Assembly: GCA_017794825.1 (NCBI GenBank)
Contig: CP051237.1
Coordinates: 4,854,501-4,918,500 of the forward strand
Length of the DNA stretch: 64,000 nucleotides
DNA from: Pararhizobium sp.
GTDB taxonomy: Bacteria > Pseudomonadota > Alphaproteobacteria > Rhizobiales > Rhizobiaceae
Direction: 5' to 3'
The notes under the pieces are model-generated. The model did not search any database, was not told the origin of the DNA, and saw only the letters and a program-made list of their open reading frames with translations. Made by a program: the position numbers and the translations under genes. Shown piece by piece: positions 33,702-42,859 of this stretch (the first letter of the stretch is position 1; the number at the start of each line of letters is the position of its first letter).

Positions 33702-34355
33702 ATGACTGCAGAGCAATTCCGGATGATGGAAACCAGGGAAATTCAGGAACTCGCCGAAGAAGGACAGCTGGTCGCCTATTTCGGTTACGGATCGCTGGTC
33801 AACCGGCGCACCCTCAGAACAGCGTTTCTTGGCGCGTCGGCGGCGCGCGTAACGGGCTGGCGGCGATGCTGGCGTCCGCGCGATCCCGAACTGGCCGCCC
33901 TCGGCCACGAGGCCTCGCTGTTGAGCGCGCGACCGCATGAGGGGTCCGCGCTGGAAGGTCTGGTCGTCTATGATCGGCTCGATCACCTGCCGGAGGTCGA
34001 CAGGCGTGAGACCGGGTACAATCGCGTCAGCGTCGCGCCGGATCGCCTTGCTTTCGTCGGCAGCGCGCTTGCTTCTTGTCCGGTCTATATCTACGAGGCG
34101 AAGACCAACGATGCGGTGGAGGATCCGGGTCATCCCATCCTGCAGTCGTATCTCGATGCGGTTCTGCAAGGATTTCTCGTTGAATTCGGCGAGGAGGGCG
34201 TACGCGGCTTTGTCGAGAACACGCTGGGGTTCGAGCGGCCGGTGCAGAGGGACAGAAATCGTCCGATCTACCCGCGTTCCGTCGAATTGTCCCCATCCGA
34301 GACGGAGTTGTTTGACGCCCTGCTGTTGCAGCGCGGCGTGACCTGGCTGGATTGA
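33702..34355 (+). CDS. Gamma-glutamylcyclotransferase-like protein
   Basis: 217 residues from the ATG at 33702; the ATG at 33723 is also possible, and the frame continues upstream to a TTG that I consider unlikely. The signature 'VAYFGYGSLVNRRTL' near residues 24-38 is the substrate-binding loop of the AIG2/GGCT fold. The candidate catalytic glutamate lies in the 'DHLPEVDRRETGYNRV' region near residue 105. Family members release 5-oxoproline from gamma-glutamyl compounds, including glutathione. The closest functional subtype is not clear. Glutathione reductase lies about 1.3 kb upstream. Confidence 0.78.
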   Translation: MTAEQFRMMETREIQELAEEGQLVAYFGYGSLVNRRTLRTAFLGASAARVTGWRRCWRPRDPELAALGHEASLLSARPHEGSALEGLVVYDRLDHLPEVDRRETGYNRVSVAPDRLAFVGSALASCPVYIYEAKTNDAVEDPGHPILQSYLDAVLQGFLVEFGEEGVRGFVENTLGFERPVQRDRNRPIYPRSVELSPSETELFDALLLQRGVTWLD

Positions 34356-34489
34356 TTGTCCCGATTTGGCCGTCTTGTCGCATTATGACGTGGCGAGGCG
34401 ATATAGTCTGGCAATAGCCGGCAATTGTCGTTATAAGCGCGCCTCTGAGACGAAAAGGCCTCGCAAATAACAACGGGCAGGTGAGTGAT

Positions 34490-35866
34490 ATGGCACAGAA
34501 ATGGACACCGGACAGCTGGCGCAGCAAGCCGATTCTCCAGGTGCCGGAGTTTCCGGACAGCGAAGAATTGGCAAAGACCGAGGCGCGTCTTGCGACATAT
34601 CCGCCGCTGGTATTTGCAGGTGAAGCCCGCAAGCTCAAGTCGATGCTCGGCAATGTGGCGAACGGCAACGGTTTCCTGCTTCAGGGCGGCGATTGCGCGG
34701 AGAGTTTCGCTGAACACGGCGCGGACAATATTCGCGACTTCTTTCGCGTGTTCCTTCAGATGGCGGTTGTCCTGACCTTCGGTTCGCAGCAACCCGTGGT
34801 GAAGGTCGGTCGCATCGCCGGCCAGTTCGCGAAGCCGCGCTCTTCCAACACCGAGACAATAGATGGCGTCGAACTGCCGAGCTATCGCGGCGACATCATC
34901 AACGGCATCGAGTTTGACGAAGGGTCCCGCATTGCTGATCCGCAGAGACAGGAGATGGTCTACCGCCAGTCGGCGGCGACGCTCAACCTGCTGCGCGCCT
35001 TCGCGCAGGGCGGTTACGCCAATCTGGAGAATGTGCATCAGTGGATGCTCGGTTTCGTCAAGGACAGCCCGCAAGCGGAGCGCTATCGCAAACTCGCCGA
35101 TCGCATTTCCGAAACCATGGACTTCATGAAGGCCATCGGCATCTCGGCCGATAACCATCCGAGCCTCAGGGAAACCGATTTCTTCACCAGTCACGAGGCT
35201 CTGCTGCTTGGCTACGAGGAGGCGCTCACTCGCACCGACTCCACGTCTGGCGACTGGTACGCGACTTCCGGACACATGATCTGGATCGGCGATCGCACAC
35301 GCCAGCCGGACCATGCCCATGTTGAATATTGCCGCGGCGTGAAGAATCCGCTTGGCCTGAAATGCGGACCCAGCATGACGCCGGACGGTCTGCTCGATCT
35401 GATCGATCTTCTCAATCCTCAGAACGAGGCCGGCCGGTTGACGCTGATCGCCCGTTTCGGACATGACAAGGTGGCCGAGCACCTTCCGAAACTGATCCGC
35501 GCCGTAGAGCGGGAAGGCAAGAAGGTCGTCTGGTCCTGCGATCCGATGCATGGCAACACGATCACGCTGAACAGCTACAAGACGCGGCCGTTCGAGCGCG
35601 TGCTGTCGGAAGTCGAGAGCTTCTTCCAGATCCATCGCTCGGAAGGCACCCATCCGGGCGGCATCCATATCGAGATGACCGGCAAGAACGTCACCGAATG
35701 CACGGGCGGCGCGCGTGCGGTGTCCGCGGAAAATCTCTCCGATCGGTATCACACGCATTGCGATCCCAGGCTCAACGCCGACCAGTCGCTCGAACTCGCC
35801 TTCCTGGTGGCCGAGCTTCTCAAGGGCGGGCGCGATCAGGACATGCGTGCGGCGGCCAACGGCTGA
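34490..35866 (+). CDS. aroG: Class II 3-deoxy-7-phosphoheptulonate synthase (DAHP synthase)
   Basis: 458 residues from the ATG at 34490, preceded by CAGGTGAG; a GTG at 34481 is the alternative. It condenses phosphoenolpyruvate and erythrose 4-phosphate, the first step of aromatic amino acid synthesis. It belongs to the plant-type class II family: 'WRSKPILQVPEF', 'LQGGDCAESF' with the metal-binding Cys, 'HMIWIGDRTRQPDHAHVEY', 'LKCGPSM' and 'VWSCDPMHGNT'. A strong terminator follows at 35876-35900, so it is transcribed alone. The symbol is used loosely, since class II enzymes also appear as aroF or aroH. Confidence 0.94.
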   Translation: MAQKWTPDSWRSKPILQVPEFPDSEELAKTEARLATYPPLVFAGEARKLKSMLGNVANGNGFLLQGGDCAESFAEHGADNIRDFFRVFLQMAVVLTFGSQQPVVKVGRIAGQFAKPRSSNTETIDGVELPSYRGDIINGIEFDEGSRIADPQRQEMVYRQSAATLNLLRAFAQGGYANLENVHQWMLGFVKDSPQAERYRKLADRISETMDFMKAIGISADNHPSLRETDFFTSHEALLLGYEEALTRTDSTSGDWYATSGHMIWIGDRTRQPDHAHVEYCRGVKNPLGLKCGPSMTPDGLLDLIDLLNPQNEAGRLTLIARFGHDKVAEHLPKLIRAVEREGKKVVWSCDPMHGNTITLNSYKTRPFERVLSEVESFFQIHRSEGTHPGGIHIEMTGKNVTECTGGARAVSAENLSDRYHTHCDPRLNADQSLELAFLVAELLKGGRDQDMRAAANG

Positions 35867-35875
35867 TTGATACTG

Positions 35876-35904
35876 CGAAAGGGGATATGATCCCCTTTCG
35901 TTCC
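35876..35904 (+). terminator. Rho-independent terminator after the DAHP synthase gene
   Basis: CGAAAGGGGAT (35876-35886) pairs with ATCCCCTTTCG (35890-35900) around a 3-base loop. It is followed by a short T-rich stretch and lies 10 bp after the stop codon. Confidence 0.75.
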
Positions 35905-36001
35905 GTTTCCATCAAATTCGTTGAATGGCAGTTCAAAAGAACTGCTTTGTCTCAACGCGCACATAAGCCGATAAACGGATGAATTTGTCCGGAGGCGCAA
36001 C

Positions 36002-36385
36002 ATGGAAACGCACAAGGGATCCTGTCTTTGTGGATCGGTCCGTTACACGACGGAAGGTCCCTTGCGCGGCGTTTCCGTGTGTCATTGCTCGCAGTGTCGC
36101 AAGCAGTCCGGCCATGTCTACGCCACTTTCAGCGTCGCGGAAGAGGCTCTGACCGTCGAAGGCGCGTCAAACCTGACCTGGTATCGATCGTCGGAGAAGG
36201 CGAAACGCGGATTTTGCAGGACCTGCGGTTCGGCGCTGTTCTGGAAGCATGACGACGAAAACCAGGTGTCCATTCTCGCCGGGTCGCTCGAGGGCGTCAC
36301 CGGGCTTTCGATCAGCCGCCATATCTATTGCGCTGACAAAGGCGATTATTACAAGATCGACGACGACAAGCCTCAGACTCCGTAG
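36002..36385 (+). CDS. GFA family (CENP-V type) zinc protein
   Basis: 127 residues. Zinc ligands are seen as 'GSCLCGSVRY' (Cys8, Cys10), 'CHCSQCRKQSGH' (Cys27, Cys29, Cys32) and 'GFCRTCGSALFW' (about Cys74 and Cys77). This is the pattern of the glutathione-dependent formaldehyde-activating enzyme family. Most family members are uncharacterised, and a real formaldehyde-glutathione activity is not assured. The gene stands alone between the DAHP synthase terminator and dgkA. Confidence 0.9.
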   Translation: METHKGSCLCGSVRYTTEGPLRGVSVCHCSQCRKQSGHVYATFSVAEEALTVEGASNLTWYRSSEKAKRGFCRTCGSALFWKHDDENQVSILAGSLEGVTGLSISRHIYCADKGDYYKIDDDKPQTP

Positions 36386-36601
36386 TCGTTCATCGGCTCC
36401 GTGTTCACAGAATCTGAATGAGGTGTCGCGCATTTATGGGATGGCGTGCTTTCGCGACTGCCGCCGGCGCAAATTGGTCGGCGACCAAAATCCACAGTTC
36501 AATGGAATTCGTCGTCTTGTCGATGGATGCCTTTGCGTTCACCTGATAGCTTCGCGACGGCGTCAGGCCTCAATGCATCGTATCGTCAGAGCGCATTCCG
36601 C

Positions 36602-36958
36602 ATGAAGAAACTCTATCCCGCGTTTTTGAATTCATGGCATGGACTTGCGCATGCCATGCGCAACGAGGCGGCCTTTCGCTACGAGGTCTGGTGTTTCATC
36701 GTCAGCGTGCCTCTGGCCGTCTGGCTGGCGGACACGGCGCAGCATTTTGCTATGCTGGTCGGATCCGTGGCGCTGCTGATGATCGTTGAATTGCTGAATA
36801 CCGGCATCGAGGCGGTGTGCGACGGTCTGTCCGGGCACTACATGAAGGAAATCAAGATAGCCAAGGACTGCGGCTCCGCCGCAGTGCTTCTTTCCATTTT
36901 GCTTGCCGGGCTCGTGTGGTTTGCGGCCATCATAGAACGGACGGGGATTTTTGCTTGA
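36602..36958 (+). CDS. dgkA: Diacylglycerol kinase
   Basis: 118 residues, three membrane helices, typical of the small prokaryotic DgkA. It phosphorylates diacylglycerol to phosphatidic acid in the inner membrane, recycling lipid left from envelope glycan synthesis. The signature 'LNTGIEAVCDGLS' (about 65-77) and the downstream 'KIAKDCGSAAVLLS' are diagnostic; 'NEAAFRYE' near residue 20 is the N-terminal amphipathic helix. The start is the ATG at 36602 ('MKKLYPAFLNSW'). The next gene starts within its stop codon. Confidence 0.93.
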   Translation: MKKLYPAFLNSWHGLAHAMRNEAAFRYEVWCFIVSVPLAVWLADTAQHFAMLVGSVALLMIVELLNTGIEAVCDGLSGHYMKEIKIAKDCGSAAVLLSILLAGLVWFAAIIERTGIFA

Positions 36959-37545
36959 CCGAATACGATACGAAGGACGCGCTCTTTCAAAGATCCGGAC
37001 TTCCGGACGATCTCCTGTTCCTGCTGCGCAAGTACCCGCGCGACAGGTGGGGGCAGGACATAACGCTGACGGACATGTGCCAGTTCTGGATCCAGCGGCA
37101 TGACATGTTCCGCGAACTCGGCAGCGCGCTCAGCGACAGCGTTGTGATGCTGCGCGAGGAGAAAGTCGATGCGGCTTCCTTCCGGCAATGGTTTGCGCCA
37201 CGGGTCAACTTCCTCCTGTCGCAGCTGGAAGGTCACCATCATATCGAGGACACCCATTATTTCCCCAGCTTCCAGGCAGCAGAGCCCAGGCTGAAACGCG
37301 GCTTCGATATTCTCGATGCGGATCACCACATGATTCACGATCTGCTGGTAAGCAATGCGGAGGCTGGAAACGCATTTCTGAAGGGGATTGCAGAGGGCGG
37401 CGACGCGCTGAAATTCGCATCGGAGAAATATGGTCATGAAGCCGTTCGTCTTCTCGCCGGGCTGATGCGGCATCTGGAGGATGAGGAAGACCTTATCGTT
37501 CCGCTGCTTGTTGATCGCGAGGGCATGGGCGAGGTTCTGATGTGA
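36955..37545 (+). CDS. Hemerythrin-like domain protein
   Basis: 196 residues with a TTG start at 36955 that overlaps the TGA of dgkA (TTGA, 4 bp); GGGG lies about 8 bases upstream inside dgkA. A four-helix iron-binding pattern is suggested by 'HHHIEDTHYFPSF' (about residues 92-104), 'DADHHMIHDLL' (about 120-130) and 'MRHLEDEEDLIVPLL' (about 173-187), giving spaced His and Glu ligands. Such domains bind a di-iron centre and sense or handle O2, NO or iron. A 'DMCQFWIQRHDMFREL' helix precedes. Translational coupling to a lipid kinase is unusual. Confidence 0.82.
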   Translation: MTEYDTKDALFQRSGLPDDLLFLLRKYPRDRWGQDITLTDMCQFWIQRHDMFRELGSALSDSVVMLREEKVDAASFRQWFAPRVNFLLSQLEGHHHIEDTHYFPSFQAAEPRLKRGFDILDADHHMIHDLLVSNAEAGNAFLKGIAEGGDALKFASEKYGHEAVRLLAGLMRHLEDEEDLIVPLLVDREGMGEVLM

Positions 37546-37588
37546 CAAGGCGATTGCCCTTGGACCGGGCGCGCGCTACACGGCTTGC

Positions 37589-39265
37589 ATGAGCACTGAA
37601 ATCGAAAATGTCATGAGAATTGCGATTGCCCAGCTGAACCCGACAATGGGTGATGTGGCGGGCAATCTGGAGCTTGCGCGCAAGGCGAGGGCGGACGCGG
37701 CGCGCCACGGCGCCGATCTGGTGTTGTTTACCGAGTTGTTTTTGTCGGGCTACCCGCCGGAGGATCTGGTTCTCAAACCCGCTTTCATGCGGGCCTGCGA
37801 CCGGGCGCTGAACGATCTGGCCGCCGATACGGCCGATGGCGGACCTGGCGTTGTCATCGGATTTCCGCGCTTCAGCGATTTCGGGCGGTTCAATGCGGTT
37901 GCGCTTCTCGACGGCGGCGAGATCGTTGCGGAGCGCTACAAGGTCGATCTGCCGAATTATGGCGAATTCGACGAGAAACGCGTGTTCGATCCGGGGCCCA
38001 TGCCGGGTCCGGTGAACTTTCGCGGCGTACGGCTCGGTCTTCCCGTCTGCGAGGATATCTGGGGCGATTTCGGCGTTTGCGAGACGCTGGCCGAAACCGG
38101 CGCCGAGCTGCTGCTGGTGGTCAATGGTTCGCCCTATTATCGCGGCAAGGTCGACACGCGCCATCAGGTGGCGATCAAGCAGGTTATCGAAAGCGGTCTG
38201 TCCCTGATCTATTCCAACCAGCTCTGCGGACAGGATGAACTTGTGTTCGACGGCGCGAGCTTCGCCATCAACGCCGACAAGACTCTTGCCTTCCAGATGA
38301 GCCAGTTCGAGGCCCAGACCGTCGTGACGACCTGGCGGCGCGACGGCGATGGCTGGGTCTGCAGCGACGGTCCGATGTCGCGCATTCCCGATGCGCTCGA
38401 AGCCGATTACCGCGCCTGCATGCTGGGCCTGCGCGACTACGTCAACAAGAACGGCTTCAGCAACGTGGTTCTGGGTCTGTCGGGCGGCATCGACAGCGCC
38501 ATCTGCGCCGCGCTCGCCGTCGATGCTCTCGGAGAGGAGAGGGTGCGCACGGTGATGCTGCCCTATCGATACACCTCCGGCGAATCGCTGAAGGACGCGG
38601 AGGATTGCGCGCGTGCGCTCGGCTGCCGATATGACATCGTGCCAATTTCCGAGCCGGTGGAAGGCTTTTCCAACGCGCTTTCGCAAATGTTCGAGGGAAC
38701 GGCCGAAGGCGTTACGGAAGAAAACCTGCAAAGCCGGGCGCGCGGCGTCATTTTGATGGCGATCTCCAACAAGTTCGGCTCCATGGTGGTCACGACCGGC
38801 AACAAGTCCGAGATGTCGGTCGGCTACGCGACGCTTTATGGCGACATGAACGGCGGCTTCAATCCGATCAAGGACCTCTACAAGATGCAGGTCTACGAAT
38901 TGTCGCGCTGGCGCAACGACAATGTGCCGCCCGGCGCGCTCGGACCGTCAGGGCAAGTGATCCCGCAAAACATCATCGACAAGGCCCCGTCGGCCGAATT
39001 GCGGCCCGACCAGACCGACCAGGATTCGCTGCCTCCCTATCCGGTGCTGGACGACATTCTGGAGTGCCTCGTCGAGAAGGAAATGGCCGTCAGCGATATC
39101 GTCAAGCGCGGCTACGATCGCGAACTCGTCCATCGCATCGAGCACCTGCTCTATATCGCCGAGTACAAGAGGCGGCAGTCCGCGCCAGGCGTAAAGATCA
39201 CGCGCAAGAATTTCGGCCGCGACAGGCGCTATCCGATCACCAACCGCTTTCGCGACAGGGATTGA
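37589..39265 (+). CDS. nadE: Glutamine-dependent NAD+ synthetase
   Basis: 558 residues. The N-terminal nitrilase-type glutaminase has the triad Glu49 ('LFTELFLSGYPPEDL'), Lys118 ('ERYKVDLPNYGEF') and Cys154 ('LPVCEDIWGD'). The C-terminal NAD synthetase domain begins near residue 275 with the ATP-pyrophosphatase loop 'LGLSGGIDSAICAA'. It amidates deamido-NAD with ammonia from glutamine. An ATG at 37613 ('MRIAIAQLNP') is an alternative start that would remove eight residues. Confidence 0.95.
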   Translation: MSTEIENVMRIAIAQLNPTMGDVAGNLELARKARADAARHGADLVLFTELFLSGYPPEDLVLKPAFMRACDRALNDLAADTADGGPGVVIGFPRFSDFGRFNAVALLDGGEIVAERYKVDLPNYGEFDEKRVFDPGPMPGPVNFRGVRLGLPVCEDIWGDFGVCETLAETGAELLLVVNGSPYYRGKVDTRHQVAIKQVIESGLSLIYSNQLCGQDELVFDGASFAINADKTLAFQMSQFEAQTVVTTWRRDGDGWVCSDGPMSRIPDALEADYRACMLGLRDYVNKNGFSNVVLGLSGGIDSAICAALAVDALGEERVRTVMLPYRYTSGESLKDAEDCARALGCRYDIVPISEPVEGFSNALSQMFEGTAEGVTEENLQSRARGVILMAISNKFGSMVVTTGNKSEMSVGYATLYGDMNGGFNPIKDLYKMQVYELSRWRNDNVPPGALGPSGQVIPQNIIDKAPSAELRPDQTDQDSLPPYPVLDDILECLVEKEMAVSDIVKRGYDRELVHRIEHLLYIAEYKRRQSAPGVKITRKNFGRDRRYPITNRFRDRD

Positions 39266-39275
39266 TCCGGCGAAC

Positions 39276-40028
39276 TCACAAGATTCCGGCCAGCGAGCGG
39301 CCCAGAATGTAGACGCCGAGCACGCCGAGCGCCATCAGGAAGATGACGCGAAAGCCCTGTTCGGACGTCCGCTTGCGCAGCCAGGTCCCGGCCGCCAGGC
39401 CGACGAATGTCGGTATCACGGCAATGGCCGACATCACGGCGAGTTCTAAGGTCAGGAGCCTGTTGCCGCCCAGCGCCAGCCCCAGCGCAACCGTCGACAG
39501 GGTGAACATGATACCCATCAGCTGGACGAGTTGCTCCCGCGGCAGGCCAACGGACTGGAAATAGATGACGCCTGGCACTGTAAAGGTTCCCGTCATCCCC
39601 GAGAGCAGCCCGCTGATGGTTCCGAGCACCGGGTTCAGGATCGGCTCCGATCGTGGCTTGACCCGAAATTTCGGATTGAGAAACGTCACCGCGACGAAGG
39701 CGAGCAGGAGAACGCCCAGCAGCGCGGTGACGTAGTTGACGTTCAACCGTGACAGCACAAGCGTGCCGGGGAAGGTGAACAGCACGGTCATCAGGAAAAA
39801 CGGCCAGAACCTTCGGATGATCTCGCGGAAATGATTGCCTGAAAGTCCCTGCCACAGATTGGTGGCGATCCCGGGAAAGATGATCAGCGCCATGGCGTTG
39901 GGCAGCCCGATGAATGCGGTCAGCAATCCGATGCTCACCGGGGGAAGACCGAATCCCACGAGACCCTTCACAAAGGCCGCGACAAAAAAGGCGCAACTGA
40001 CGATGATCAGCATTTCTGTTTGGGACAT
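39276..40028 (-). CDS. TSUP (TauE/SafE) family membrane transporter
   Basis: 250 residues with about seven to eight membrane segments in two similar halves: the first contains 'VGFGLPPVSIGLL', the second 'ISGLLSGMTGTFTVPGVIYF'. This duplication with a glycine-rich re-entrant motif is typical of the TauE/SafE family, exporters of sulfite or organosulfonates. Substrate unknown. It faces nadE with a gap of 10 bp. Confidence 0.88.
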   Translation of the reverse strand: MSQTEMLIIVSCAFFVAAFVKGLVGFGLPPVSIGLLTAFIGLPNAMALIIFPGIATNLWQGLSGNHFREIIRRFWPFFLMTVLFTFPGTLVLSRLNVNYVTALLGVLLLAFVAVTFLNPKFRVKPRSEPILNPVLGTISGLLSGMTGTFTVPGVIYFQSVGLPREQLVQLMGIMFTLSTVALGLALGGNRLLTLELAVMSAIAVIPTFVGLAAGTWLRKRTSEQGFRVIFLMALGVLGVYILGRSLAGIL

Positions 40029-40206
40029 GGGCGTACGGGCTGGTTGGCGGCGAGGGAGGACATTTCAGTCTTAGCCGAAGCCACCCTTGACGGCCACAAG
40101 AAACTGGGTGCATAGCGGGGCGATCCATTTCGATTTTTTGACGAATGCCGCCGGGCTGGACGAACGCGTCCAATAAATGCACGCCTCCGGCGAGCGAGGT
40201 TCCGAC

Positions 40207-41442
40207 ATGTCTTTCTTCGCGTTCATACGCGACAATATGCGCTGGCTCGCCGGCGGACTGCTCCTCACTCTGTTTTCCAGCTTCGGGCAGACCTTCTTCA
40301 TATCCCTGTCAGCCGGACAGATCCGGGAGGAGTATGGCCTGAGCCACGGCGGTTTCGGCACGCTCTACATGCTCGCCACGCTCGCCAGCGCATTGTCGCT
40401 GCCTTATGTCGGCAGGATCGTGGACTACGTCAGCGTCGCGAAGGTGGCGCTGCTCATCATTCCCATGCTTGCGCTGGCCGCCGTCTCAATGGCTCTGTCG
40501 CATCATATCGCACTGCTGGTGCTGACAATCTACGGGCTGCGCCTGTTCGGTCAGGGCATGATGACGCACAATGCGATTACGGCAATGGGCCGCTGGTACG
40601 TCGCTCGCCGCGGCAGGGCTGTATCCATTGCGACCCTGGGCCACCAGTGTGGCGAGGCGACATTGCCCTTTGCTTTCGTCATGCTCGCCGCCGCAATCGG
40701 TTGGCGCAATTCATGGCTTGTGTCGGCCGCGTTCCTCATGGTGATCGCCCTGCCGCTCATCTATCTGCTCATGCGCGTCGAACGGCAGCCGCAGTCGACG
40801 GACGGACCGGAGCTCAACGCAGCCGCCCGGGACTGGACGCGCGCCGAAGTCATGCGCGACCCGACTTTCTGGGTCCTGCTTCTCGGCGTTCTTGCGCCGG
40901 GGTTCATCGGCACCACCATATTTTTCCATCAGGTCTATCTCGTGGAGGTGCGGGGCTGGACGCTGGAGCTTTTCGCCAGTTCGTTTCTCGCCATGTCGAT
41001 CATGACAGTGATCTTCGCGCTCATTGGCGGGGCTTTGATCGACCGGTTCTCGGCTGTTGCGCTGCTCCCGTCCTTTCTAATCCCGCTCGGGCTTTCCTGC
41101 ATTGTTCTCAGCCTTGTCGAACAGCCCTGGGGCGTATTCGCTTTCATGGGCTTGCTCGGAATTTCCTACGGGCTTTCCTCGACGCTGTTTGGCGCGCTCT
41201 GGCCGGAAATCTACGGCAGCCGCTATCTCGGCTCGATTCGTTCCGTCGTGGTGGCGTTGCTTGTGTTTGCGACCGCTATGGGTCCGGGCGTCACTGGGTT
41301 CCTGATCGACGCCGAAGTCAGTTACCCGCTTCAAATCGCGGTCATGGGTCTGTATAGCTTCGCCATGTGTTTCGTGATGCTGATCGTCAGCCGCAAGATT
41401 ATCCGCAGAAAATACGTCGCCGCCGCCGTGGCGGCCGCATAG
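40207..41442 (+). CDS. MFS transporter
   Basis: 411 residues from the ATG at 40207, which has GAGG eight bases upstream; an ATG at 40177 would add ten residues. Twelve membrane segments are apparent. 'GQTFFISLSAGQIREEYGLS' in the first loop and 'GRIVDYVSVAKV' near residue 70 fit the oxalate/formate antiporter-like or nitrate/sulfonate branches of the MFS, but I cannot name a substrate. No associated metabolic genes. gltX follows after 28 bp on the same strand. Confidence 0.85.
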   Translation: MSFFAFIRDNMRWLAGGLLLTLFSSFGQTFFISLSAGQIREEYGLSHGGFGTLYMLATLASALSLPYVGRIVDYVSVAKVALLIIPMLALAAVSMALSHHIALLVLTIYGLRLFGQGMMTHNAITAMGRWYVARRGRAVSIATLGHQCGEATLPFAFVMLAAAIGWRNSWLVSAAFLMVIALPLIYLLMRVERQPQSTDGPELNAAARDWTRAEVMRDPTFWVLLLGVLAPGFIGTTIFFHQVYLVEVRGWTLELFASSFLAMSIMTVIFALIGGALIDRFSAVALLPSFLIPLGLSCIVLSLVEQPWGVFAFMGLLGISYGLSSTLFGALWPEIYGSRYLGSIRSVVVALLVFATAMGPGVTGFLIDAEVSYPLQIAVMGLYSFAMCFVMLIVSRKIIRRKYVAAAVAAA

Positions 41443-41470
41443 GCCGCGCCAAACCAAAAAGACTTCCGCA

Positions 41471-42859
41471 ATGACTGAATCAGACAAGCCCGTGGTCGTT
41501 CGCTTCGCTCCTTCGCCGACAGGCAACATCCATATCGGAAATGCCCGCACGGCGCTCTTCAACTGGCTTATTGCGAAGAAGTCCGGCGGCGTTTTCGTGC
41601 TGCGTTTCGACGATACGGACAGGCAGCGCTCGACCACCGGGTTTGCCGCGGGCATTGAACGCGATCTGCGCTGGCTCGGCGTCGAGCCCGATCGCATTGA
41701 ATGGCAGTCGCGGCGTTTTCCGGCCTATGACGCAGCGGCGCAAAAACTCAAGGACGCCGGCCTTCTCTATCCTTGCTACGAGACCGGAGAGGAACTCGAA
41801 CGCAAGCGGAAGCTGCGGCTTGCCCGCCGGCTTCCGCCGGTCTATGGCCGGGATGCATTGAAGCTCAGCGACGAGGACAGGGCCGGATACGAGGCGGAGG
41901 GCAGGCAGCCGCACTGGCGGTTCATGCTGCCGAATTTCGAGAGCGATCCGTTTGATACGCGCCGGACGGAAATCCATTGGGACGACGTCGTTCGAGGGCC
42001 GCAGACGGTCGACCTGGCCTCCATGTCGGATCCTGTGCTGGTGCGCGGAGACGGTACGTACCTGTACACCCTGCCGTCGGTGGTCGACGACATCGATATG
42101 GGGGTTTCCCACATTATCCGCGGCGATGATCATGTCACGAACACCGGCGCGCAAATTGCGCTGTTTCACGCGCTTGGCGCTGATGCGCCGGCGTTCGGGC
42201 ATCACAATCTGCTGACGACGACCAGCGGCGAAGGTCTTTCCAAGCGCAGCAATGCGCTGTCCATCGCCTCGCTACGGGAAACCGACATCGAGCCGATGGC
42301 GGTCAACAGCCTCGCCGTGTTGATCGGAACGTCGCACAGCGTGGAGGCCGTGCCGACCATGGATGCGCTTCAGGACATTTTCACGCCCGACATGGCGTCA
42401 AAATCCGCCGCGAAATTCGATCCGTCGGAACTTGGCGCGCTCAACAGGGCGCTTGTCCACGAAACGCCGTATGACAGGGTCGCAGACAGGCTCGCTGACA
42501 TGGGCGTGGACGAGGAACGGGCAGAAGCCTTCTGGCTTGCCGTGCGCGGCAATCTCGATGTCGTCGAGGACGCCCGCCATTGGTGGGAAGTTGTGCAGAA
42601 TGGCCCGGCCGGCGACGCGGTCTTGGAAGAGGGCGACCTCTCCTATGTAAAGGAAGCCTTTTCACTGCTGCCCGCAGAACCGTGGGGCGCGGACACCTGG
42701 GCGACATGGACTTCAGCCGTCAAGCAGGCCAGTGGCCGCAAGGGCAGGGCGCTGTTCATGCCTCTGAGAATCGCCCTCACCGGGAGTCGGTCTGGTCCGG
42801 AGCTGGCGGATCTGTTGCCTCTGATTGGTCGGGAAGGAACGTTGGCCCGACGACCCTGA
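41471..42859 (+). CDS. gltX: Glutamyl-tRNA synthetase (GltX, probable second paralogue)
   Basis: 462 residues, class I aminoacyl-tRNA synthetase. The HIGH motif is 'PSPTGNIHIGNARTALFNW' (about 14-32). The KMSKS loop reads 'GLSKRSNALSI' near residue 256, that is GLSKR rather than KLSKR. The C-terminal anticodon-binding domain is short and alpha-helical. Many alphaproteobacteria carry two GluRS genes with different tRNA preferences; the GLSKR variant suggests the second type, but only one copy lies in the window. Its 3' end overlaps the convergent DUF2865 gene by 83 bp. Confidence 0.9.
   Translation: MTESDKPVVVRFAPSPTGNIHIGNARTALFNWLIAKKSGGVFVLRFDDTDRQRSTTGFAAGIERDLRWLGVEPDRIEWQSRRFPAYDAAAQKLKDAGLLYPCYETGEELERKRKLRLARRLPPVYGRDALKLSDEDRAGYEAEGRQPHWRFMLPNFESDPFDTRRTEIHWDDVVRGPQTVDLASMSDPVLVRGDGTYLYTLPSVVDDIDMGVSHIIRGDDHVTNTGAQIALFHALGADAPAFGHHNLLTTTSGEGLSKRSNALSIASLRETDIEPMAVNSLAVLIGTSHSVEAVPTMDALQDIFTPDMASKSAAKFDPSELGALNRALVHETPYDRVADRLADMGVDEERAEAFWLAVRGNLDVVEDARHWWEVVQNGPAGDAVLEEGDLSYVKEAFSLLPAEPWGADTWATWTSAVKQASGRKGRALFMPLRIALTGSRSGPELADLLPLIGREGTLARRP

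Noticed and set aside
34268..35758. A 496-codon open frame opposite the DAHP synthase gene
   Set aside because: Antisense shadow of a well-conserved enzyme gene.
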